From: Spirochaetota bacterium
GTDB lineage: Bacteria; Spirochaetota; UBA12135; COTS27
Length of the DNA stretch: 5,100 nt
Reading direction: 5' to 3'
Assembly (NCBI GenBank): GCA_030621685.1
Contig: JAUXHF010000159.1
Coordinates: forward strand, 1-5,100
Part shown: in pieces, positions 1 to 4,536 of the stretch
How the letters are laid out: every line of letters starts with the position of its first letter
Numbering within the stretch: the first letter of the stretch is position 1
Translations under genes and position numbers: made by a program
Notes under the pieces: model-generated
The model's database searches: none
Told to the model about the DNA's origin: nothing
Seen by the model: the letters and a program-made list of their open reading frames with translations, nothing else

Positions 1-2075
1 TTGTTTTTTCGGCTTTACCTGCTACAGAGTCTGCTGAAATTTCTTTTACCTCAAAAAAAAAGCATCTTTCTGCTAGGCAGTTATCTTTGGCATGTCAGTC
101 ACTGCCAGCTCGCATATACGGCGAAATAAGCCTGCCTTTTTACCCTTATTGGTATTACTCGCAGCCAGTTACGCAGTCAGTTAAAAAGCTGGCTGCGGCT
201 GCTACGGCTATTAGCTTACATGCTAGCCCTTTAGCTGATAAAGAAGCTGTAGCCTTTGAGCTTCTAACAAAGCCTTGTAAGCTGTATTTTTTACTAAGAC
301 GTAAGAGTTTTTCAACAGAAGCAGAGCTGCTTTTCTTAGAAAAATTCTTCGCTAGCTATCTAAAAGAGAGGGCTTCAAATAAAACTTCCGAAACAGATGC
401 AAGTCATGAAAGCTATGATTTCGAAAAATATAAAAATACTTTAGCAGATATAGAAAGGTTCAGCGATATTTTTGAAGAACAATTATTCGCAGTAGCTCTT
501 GAAAAAAAAGGTTTGAGAAGAGCAGAAAAACATCTAAGTAGCCGTGAAGAGACGAGGCCTATAAAAATAAAAGCAAAAACACTTTCATTTTCAAAACTTC
601 AAAAAAGGCTTCAGAAGCTAAAGAAAGAAACAAGGTTTTTTTCAAGGAATCATGGCGGCTACATGATTCCTTGCAAGATAGCCAAGCCTTGGGGCGAGGA
701 AATTTGGTTTACGGGTATTGAAAAACGAGGGCAAAGCAAAATTCTCCATGCTAGCCGGCTAGCAAAAAAAACTGACGTAGATGATGCCTCTGAAAGTTTG
801 CCTTTTTTTTTATGGGCTGGGCAATTGCTTTCACCTTTGCTGGGGAATATTTGGGCAGATAGCCCAAAGCCATTGCTTCAGCCGCTTCTCTTAAAAATCT
901 TACATCCGCATGCCCATGAAAATTTCGGAGATTTGTATTATGAACTCCATGAAAAAAAGCATGAAGTATATGTTATTACCCATGTCGATAAAAAAAGCTA
1001 TCCTAGTGGCAAAGGAAGAATTCGCCTTGGTTTTAACAAGAAAGTTCGCAAGAATTACGTAAATTTCACAGCGTTTAAGAAAGATTTCAAAAGCCATGTT
1101 TTAGCCTATCGCATGCTGCGTTTGAAGATAGATTCTTTGCTGGATAAGCAAAGAATAGCAAAAGGTTACGGTTTAAATGAGGAACTGCCGCCAAAAATTT
1201 TAAGGGCTTGGCTGCAGATGATTCCCAAAGCTATCTTGAAGGATGAACAGACTTTGCGAGCGAAAATGGGGAAATTCTCTGCCCTCATCCCGCTAAGTTT
1301 GGGTTCTGTGCTGAAAATTGATCCACTTGTGCCACATTCTTTGCAACATGGCGTGGATTGCATAGAATTCCAAACGCCCTTTTATGAGCGACTCATCATC
1401 GCTTTTACGCAAAAAACGCTGACCCAAGATTATTGGGATACAGAAAAAGCTTTTTCACTCATGAAAGAATCAGCTAAGCAAGAAAAGCCCCAAACACTTT
1501 TTAAGCAATCTTTGAAGCATTCTCTTTGTGAGTTCAAACAAGTAGCTAGCTTTCCAGGTATCAAGGTTATGAAAATACTCTTTAGCCCGCAAGAAAATTC
1601 TGAAATTCTAGCTCGTACTCATTCTGGCCCCCATCCTAAGCAACCAGAGAAAGCTTTTGAGCTTAAAGAAACTCTTTTTTTTCCGGAATCTTTGGGCTTA
1701 AATGGAAAAGATTTCTTCCTTTTCTCGCTTCAAGGAATTTTCCAGCTTCATTTTTTTCAGCTTGGCGTTAAGAAGAGTTCTTACTCGGGAAATTACTCGG
1801 GAAATTATTCGGGAAATTATTCGGGAAATTACTCGGGAAATTACTCGGGAGGTTACTCGGGAGAATTAAAGGTTTATACGCATAAACAAGAATTAGCAGA
1901 AGCTAGCTTGTTTTCGAAAGAAGAAGAAGGAGAATTGCTACCGGAATCTGTTACCTTGGCAAAGGGACAATGTTACTGGGTCTTTTCTTCTGCTGGAGGC
2001 ATCTCAATTAAGCCCAGAAAAAGCCAGAAACAATCCATTTTGCTTTTGGCGTATTCTGGGGAGGCTGCTTCTTGA
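1..2075 (+). CDS. Phosphomannose isomerase-like cupin protein, uncharacterised, 5' end outside window
   Basis: The frame is open from position 3 to the TGA at 2073-2075 (690 codons seen). A TTG at 87 is the first possible start in the window, but the codons before it read as ordinary protein without a stop, so the true start probably lies upstream. About the first 200 residues are not recognised; they are mixed and lysine-rich. From about 660 on, blocks resemble class I phosphomannose isomerases and a related uncharacterised family: AKPWGEEIWFTG (681-716), QPLLLKIL followed by FGDLYYELHEKKHEVYVIT (879-980), and PHSLQHGVDCIEFQTPFYERL (1332-1394), then LTQDYWDT. The His and Glu residues in the last two blocks are candidate metal ligands of a cupin fold; that is inference. 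A YSG[N/G/E] repeat sits near the C-terminus. No signal peptide or membrane segment is evident, so it is probably cytosolic. The substrate is unknown and a true mannose-6-phosphate isomerase activity should not be assumed. Confidence is high that it is coding, moderate for the family. Confidence 0.7.
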   Translation, partial: VFSALPATESAEISFTSKKKHLSARQLSLACQSLPARIYGEISLPFYPYWYYSQPVTQSVKKLAAAATAISLHASPLADKEAVAFELLTKPCKLYFLLRRKSFSTEAELLFLEKFFASYLKERASNKTSETDASHESYDFEKYKNTLADIERFSDIFEEQLFAVALEKKGLRRAEKHLSSREETRPIKIKAKTLSFSKLQKRLQKLKKETRFFSRNHGGYMIPCKIAKPWGEEIWFTGIEKRGQSKILHASRLAKKTDVDDASESLPFFLWAGQLLSPLLGNIWADSPKPLLQPLLLKILHPHAHENFGDLYYELHEKKHEVYVITHVDKKSYPSGKGRIRLGFNKKVRKNYVNFTAFKKDFKSHVLAYRMLRLKIDSLLDKQRIAKGYGLNEELPPKILRAWLQMIPKAILKDEQTLRAKMGKFSALIPLSLGSVLKIDPLVPHSLQHGVDCIEFQTPFYERLIIAFTQKTLTQDYWDTEKAFSLMKESAKQEKPQTLFKQSLKHSLCEFKQVASFPGIKVMKILFSPQENSEILARTHSGPHPKQPEKAFELKETLFFPESLGLNGKDFFLFSLQGIFQLHFFQLGVKKSSYSGNYSGNYSGNYSGNYSGNYSGGYSGELKVYTHKQELAEASLFSKEEEGELLPESVTLAKGQCYWVFSSAGGISIKPRKSQKQSILLLAYSGEAAS
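1782..1865 (+). repeat. 12-bp in-frame tandem repeat encoding YSG[N/G/E] x7
   Basis: Seven consecutive 12-base units based on TACTCGGGAAAT encode YSGN five times, then YSGG and YSGE. Units 3 and 4 start with TAT instead of TAC, and the last two units differ in the fourth codon. The rest of the array is identical at the DNA level, so it has either expanded recently or been homogenised. The unit length is a multiple of three, so gain or loss of copies keeps the frame. The array lies in the C-terminal part of the isomerase-like protein, between QLHFFQLGVKKSS and ELKVYTH, probably in a surface loop between beta strands. Confidence 0.95.
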
Positions 2076-2107
2076 AATGGAGCTTGTCAAGGTTTTTGCA
2101 TTTTTTT
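2071..2107 (+). terminator. Possible weak intrinsic terminator at the stop of the isomerase-like gene
   Basis: CTTGA (2071-2075, overlapping the TGA stop) can pair with TCAAG (2087-2091) around an 11-nt loop. It is followed by GTTTTT and then seven T residues at 2101-2107. The stem is only 5 bp, AT-rich and not well joined to the U-run, so termination may be inefficient. It is the only terminator-like element between this gene and the yajC promoter. Confidence 0.3.
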
Positions 2108-2126
2108 ACGCTTTACAAATGAAAAG

Positions 2127-2155
2127 TTGATAAAAATTGATACTAATGCTATACT
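2127..2155 (+). promoter_or_regulatory. Sigma-70 type promoter for yajC-secD-secF
   Basis: TTGATA (2127-2132) matches the -35 consensus at 5 of 6 bases. After a 17-base spacer, TATACT (2150-2155) matches the -10 consensus at 5 of 6. TGC at 2147-2149 gives an extended -10 (TGn). A second TTGATA at 2137-2142 repeats the -35 hexamer but is too close to the -10 to be used with it. The predicted transcription start is near 2161-2163, leaving a leader of about 230 nt before the yajC start codon. This is the best promoter-like match I found in the intergenic regions. Confidence 0.7.
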
Positions 2156-2187
2156 ATAGCAATCAATTATTGGCTCTTTATTTTGTA

Positions 2188-2232
2188 ATGAAACGGTGCT
2201 TCGTTGCCTGCCTGTATCTTGAACAAATTTAA
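2188..2232 (+). CDS. Possible 14-codon leader peptide MKRCFVACLYLEQI
   Basis: ATG at 2188 opens a 14-codon frame ending in TAA at 2230-2232, about 26 nt after the predicted transcription start and 5 nt before a nested hairpin. The peptide has a basic start (MKR) and a short hydrophobic middle (CFVACLYL), a little like a miniature signal sequence, with two Cys. No Shine-Dalgarno sequence precedes it, but those before yajC, secD and secF are also poor. A frame of this length can occur by chance, so translation is unproven. If real, its place just before a hairpin would suit translation-coupled control of the sec genes. Confidence 0.3.
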   Translation: MKRCFVACLYLEQI

Positions 2233-2236
2233 CTGG

Positions 2237-2282
2237 CCTAGCTATAGTTTTAGCTCTACTTTTTAGGGCTAAGTAAACTAGG
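2237..2282 (+). promoter_or_regulatory. Nested hairpin in the yajC leader
   Basis: An outer stem CCTAG (2237-2241) / CTAGG (2278-2282) encloses an inner 9-bp stem, TTTAGCTCT (2249-2257) with AGGGCTAAG (2265-2273). The inner stem includes two G-U pairs and has the 7-nt loop ACTTTTT. No U-run follows, so it is not an intrinsic terminator. It could be an mRNA stability element, a protein site or part of a leader switch; the sequence alone does not decide. Confidence 0.4.
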
Positions 2283-2286
2283 GTGG

Positions 2287-2310
2287 CTTGGCGTAATCAT
2301 AAAAGCCAAG
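2287..2310 (+). promoter_or_regulatory. Six-bp hairpin CTTGGC/GCCAAG with 12-nt loop
   Basis: CTTGGC (2287-2292) is perfectly complementary to GCCAAG (2305-2310). The loop starts GTAATCAT (2293-2300), which can pair with ATGAATTAC in either copy of the adjacent 20-bp repeat (2315-2323 or 2335-2343), leaving one bulged A. Alternative pairings or a pseudoknot are therefore possible. No known RNA family is recognised. Confidence 0.35.
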
Positions 2311-2350
2311 AATGATGAATTACTAAGCGAAATGATGAATTACTAAGCGA
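2311..2350. repeat. Perfect 20-bp tandem duplication before yajC
   Basis: AATGATGAATTACTAAGCGA occurs twice head to tail without a mismatch, ending 44 bases before the yajC start codon. Each copy contains ATG ATG AAT TAC TAA, a complete four-codon frame (MMNY, 2312-2326 and 2332-2346). The first copy begins immediately after the 3' arm of the CTTGGC/GCCAAG hairpin. The lack of divergence suggests a recent duplication or conversion between copies. Confidence 0.9.
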
Positions 2351-2394
2351 ATTCTTTAATATTATCAGCGCTATGCTTTTACGGAAACTGAAAA

Positions 2395-2883
2395 ATGGAC
2401 AAAAAATATAACAACTCTTTAGAAACAATGAAGGTTACTTTCAAAAATATCAAACAACATGCTTGTCGTTTTTTGACAAGGCAAGTTGTTTATTTTACTT
2501 TGGCACTGGGCATGCTTTTTAGTTTTCCGCTTTATGCTCAAGATAAATCACAGAGTTCGCCTTTTGGTGTCCTTATTCCCTTTGTTTTTGTTATCGCTAT
2601 TTTTTACTTTTTGCTTATTCGGCCCCAACAAAAACGCCAAAAGAAAATGGATAAGAAAAAAGAAGATATAAAAAAAGGTGATATTTTTATTACGAGCGGC
2701 GGCCTGTATGCTAAAGTTGATCATTTTAAGAATGATGGTAAGGTTGTTGTAGCCGAAATAAGCAGTGGCGTGCGTGTCGAAATGGTGCGCGCCATGATAG
2801 CCGATGTTGTGGTAAGAGATGAGAATTCTGCGGATAGCAATCCCCAAGATAAAAATAAAAAAACTAAAAAAACTAAAAAATAA
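2395..2883 (+). CDS. yajC: SecDF-associated membrane protein YajC
   Basis: YajC is the small accessory subunit that associates with SecD and SecF beside the SecYEG translocon in the inner membrane. The 162-residue product has a family-typical core: a hydrophobic segment at about 57-75 (FGVLIPFVFVIAIFYFLLI) followed directly by RPQQKRQKK, then KKGDIFITSGGLYAKV (94-108) and a beta-rich end near VEMVRAMI. This is longer than the roughly 110 residues of many homologues. The extra length is an N-terminal hydrophobic segment (about 31-48, ending LYAQ), which could be a signal peptide or second membrane helix, and a lysine-rich tail (KNKKTKKTKK). ATG 2395 has only a weak upstream GGA. ATG 2428 (residue 12) is an alternative start that gives a more signal-like N-terminus. 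The gene directly precedes secD, as in many bacteria. A strong hairpin lies inside the coding sequence at 2452-2491. Confidence 0.93.
   Translation: MDKKYNNSLETMKVTFKNIKQHACRFLTRQVVYFTLALGMLFSFPLYAQDKSQSSPFGVLIPFVFVIAIFYFLLIRPQQKRQKKMDKKKEDIKKGDIFITSGGLYAKVDHFKNDGKVVVAEISSGVRVEMVRAMIADVVVRDENSADSNPQDKNKKTKKTKK
2452..2491 (+). promoter_or_regulatory. 40-nt imperfect inverted repeat within yajC
   Basis: AAACAAC (2452-2458) pairs with GTTGTTT (2485-2491). After an A-A mismatch, TG (2460-2461) pairs with CA (2482-2483). After a bulged G at 2481, CTTGTC (2462-2467) pairs with GACAAG (2475-2480) around the loop GTTTTTT. That is 15 base pairs with one mismatch and one bulge, within codons 20-33 of YajC. 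The region after it is T-rich (TATTTTACTT), so a transcription pause or attenuation role is possible but not shown. Confidence 0.5.
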
Positions 2884-2987
2884 GCGCACTTTCTGCATGG
2901 TCTTCAGATGGACAAGTATAAAAATGTTTCTAAACAGCGTTTGTTATAGAGTGTTTTATTTAAAGCTCAATCAAAATAATTAATAGA
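2884..2987. other. yajC-secD spacer with a 13-codon frame
   Basis: This 104-base spacer has no convincing promoter or terminator. It contains ATG 2908 to TAG 2947-2949, encoding MDKYKNVSKQRLL. That start resembles the YajC N-terminus (MDKKYNNS), and both begin ATGGACAA. No Shine-Dalgarno precedes it and chance occurrence is likely. The last ~40 bases before secD are very AT-rich and lack a good ribosome binding site. Confidence 0.5.
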
Positions 2988-4499
2988 ATGTCAAAGTTTA
3001 CTCGTTTTTTTGTAATTGCCTTTTTTATTGGAGTGGGCATCTACACGATGCTACCCTCTGTTTTATACTACTTTTTTACCGATGAGAAATATCGTGCTAT
3101 TATAGAAAATGCTTCGGGGGCTGATGCCGATGAGTTTCTTTCTGAAGAAGATCAAGTAGCTTTAGAATATGCTAGAAGCCTGCGTTCTAAATCCATAAAA
3201 CTTGGTTTAGATTTAAATGGCGGCCTCTCGATAGAAGTCGAGGCAGATTTCGATAAATATGCCGAGCTTGTTGGTGGAACGGCTAGTGATATAAGCGAAG
3301 AAGAGAAAGAGGAATCGATTGATAGAATTATCACGAAAGTACGGAATCGTATTGACTCTGCCGGCGTTTCTGAAATATCGATTCGAAAACAACCTAACTA
3401 TCGGCTGAGTATTGAAATTCCCGGCGAAAGCAGCCCCGAACGCATTGAGAACTTGGTGGCGACTACGGGCAGGCTAGAATTTAGGCTTGTTGCAGTCACT
3501 CAGCCGGCTAGCGTGGGCTTGGTATACGACCTAGAAAAAGGCACTATAGAGAAATCTAGCGTTCCTAGCGATTTAGATGCAGCCTTTGTCTACGATACGA
3601 ACGAAGCAGGCGAGCGTGGAAGAAGTTATGTTTTGCTTTTAGAAAAAGAAGTTTACGTTGATGGCAATCAGATAAACAATGCTCGCCTTGGTTATGGCCA
3701 ATACGGCGAGCCTGTGGTTACCTTTGAACTGAATGCTGCTGGCACGAGGGCTTTTGCGAAGGTTACTGGCGAAAACATAGGGCGTCAGTTGGCCGTAGTC
3801 TTAGATGGGAACATTATGGTCGTGCCTTCTATTTCAACCGTGATTGCCGATGGCCAGGCTGAAATTAACGGCCGCTTTGGCCTGGATGAAGCACGAGACC
3901 TCTCGCTTATCTTACGCTCGGGCAGCCTACCTGTTCCCATTCGCATTATCTCGCAGAACATTATTGATGCGCGCGTAGGCAAGGATCTACGAGCCAGAGC
4001 TTTCAAGGCCTTACTTTTGGGCCTGGGTAGCGTTATGCTTTTTATTATCTTGTTTTACCGTCTTTCTGGAGTTATTGCTATTGTTAGTTTGCTTATCAAC
4101 GCTTTTTTGGTTGTAGCTTTCTTAGCCTCTTTTGGATTGTCAGTTTCCTTAGCTGGCATAGCTGGGCTTATTCTTACCATTGGCATGTCTATAGATGCCA
4201 ACGTTATTATCTTTGCGCGAATTCGTGAGGAGCTGGAGTTAGATGACTATAACTTAGTAGGTTCCGTACGTCGTGGCTATCAGCGTGCTTTCTGGGCTAT
4301 TTTCGATTCGAATATCACGACACTTATAGCGGCCTTTGTTCTGTTCAACTTCGGCTCTGGTTTTCTGCAAGGCTTTGCTACTACCTTATTTGTTGGTATT
4401 ATCGTAAGCATGTTCACCTCGCTTTTTATTACAAGGTTTGTTTTTGACTTTCTCTTGGATTATAAAATTCTAAAACGTTACTCTAAAATTATCATATAA
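2988..4499 (+). CDS. secD: Protein translocase subunit SecD
   Basis: SecD pairs with SecF to form a proton-driven membrane protein that pulls exported proteins from SecYEG on the periplasmic side. The 503-residue product shows the full family layout. There is an N-terminal membrane anchor (about 7-27), then the periplasmic domain with LGLDLNGGLSIEVEAD (72-87), RNRIDSAGVSEISIRKQ and a GRLEFRLV block. Next comes the head region VVTFELNAAGTRAFAKVT (243-260) to GQAEINGRFGLDEARDLSLILRSGSLPVPI. Five C-terminal helices follow, at about 340-357, 361-380, 386-408, 441-457 and 463-485. TIGMSIDANVIIFARIREEL (397-416) carries the conserved helix-4 aspartate (D403) used in proton transfer; SNITTL and QGFATTL are also present. 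The periplasmic part is fairly compact. The ATG start is supported by family-like MSK at the N-terminus, although no clear Shine-Dalgarno precedes it. It lies 104 bp after yajC and 37 bp before secF. Confidence 0.97.
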   Translation: MSKFTRFFVIAFFIGVGIYTMLPSVLYYFFTDEKYRAIIENASGADADEFLSEEDQVALEYARSLRSKSIKLGLDLNGGLSIEVEADFDKYAELVGGTASDISEEEKEESIDRIITKVRNRIDSAGVSEISIRKQPNYRLSIEIPGESSPERIENLVATTGRLEFRLVAVTQPASVGLVYDLEKGTIEKSSVPSDLDAAFVYDTNEAGERGRSYVLLLEKEVYVDGNQINNARLGYGQYGEPVVTFELNAAGTRAFAKVTGENIGRQLAVVLDGNIMVVPSISTVIADGQAEINGRFGLDEARDLSLILRSGSLPVPIRIISQNIIDARVGKDLRARAFKALLLGLGSVMLFIILFYRLSGVIAIVSLLINAFLVVAFLASFGLSVSLAGIAGLILTIGMSIDANVIIFARIREELELDDYNLVGSVRRGYQRAFWAIFDSNITTLIAAFVLFNFGSGFLQGFATTLFVGIIVSMFTSLFITRFVFDFLLDYKILKRYSKIII

Positions 4500-4504
4500 A
4501 CTGC

Positions 4505-4520
4505 TAGGAAGTTTTTCCTG
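4505..4520 (+). other. Small hairpin between secD and secF
   Basis: AGGAA (4506-4510) pairs with TTCCT (4515-4519) around a 4-nt loop, and T4505-G4520 can add a wobble pair. It lies just after the secD stop, in the 37-base gap before secF. No U-run follows, so it should not terminate transcription; it might mark an mRNA processing point or be incidental. Confidence 0.3.
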
Positions 4521-4536
4521 CATCATCCTTAGGTCA

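Larger units (their letters stand above)
2076..2394. other. 319-base intergenic region: promoter plus long structured leader
   Basis: No gene of normal size lies here. The first ~50 bases are AT-rich with a T7 run and may end the upstream transcript. The promoter occupies 2127-2155. The remainder (about 2162-2394) would be transcribed as the yajC leader. It contains a 14-codon mini-ORF (2188-2232), a nested hairpin (2237-2282), a second hairpin (2287-2310) and a perfect 20-bp tandem duplication (2311-2350). I checked for a tRNA-like T-arm and found none, and I recognise no known riboswitch class. Confidence 0.7.

Noticed and set aside
87..89. TTG 87 as the true start of the first gene
   Set aside because: The frame is open and protein-like back to position 3, no Shine-Dalgarno precedes the TTG, and the encoded sequence does not look like an N-terminus.
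900..1363. Minus-strand frames inside the isomerase-like gene
   Set aside because: Short shadows of a long + strand coding frame with conserved blocks at the same place.
2237..2282. Nested hairpin as an intrinsic terminator
   Set aside because: It is AT-rich and not followed by a U-run.
2221..2350. tRNA or other known structured RNA gene in the yajC leader
   Set aside because: The hairpins do not form a cloverleaf, there is no T-arm GGTTCGA-type sequence, and no known riboswitch core is recognised.
2473..2500. TTGACA with TTTACT 16 bases downstream, inside yajC, as an internal promoter
   Set aside because: The TTGACA lies within the loop and 3' arm of the intragenic hairpin and the -10 match is poor; nothing suggests an internal start is needed.
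2548..2898. 116-codon frame on the minus strand opposite yajC
   Set aside because: It is the complement of the lysine-rich YajC coding sequence, giving artificial Phe/Ile-rich protein; the + strand frame has clear YajC motifs.
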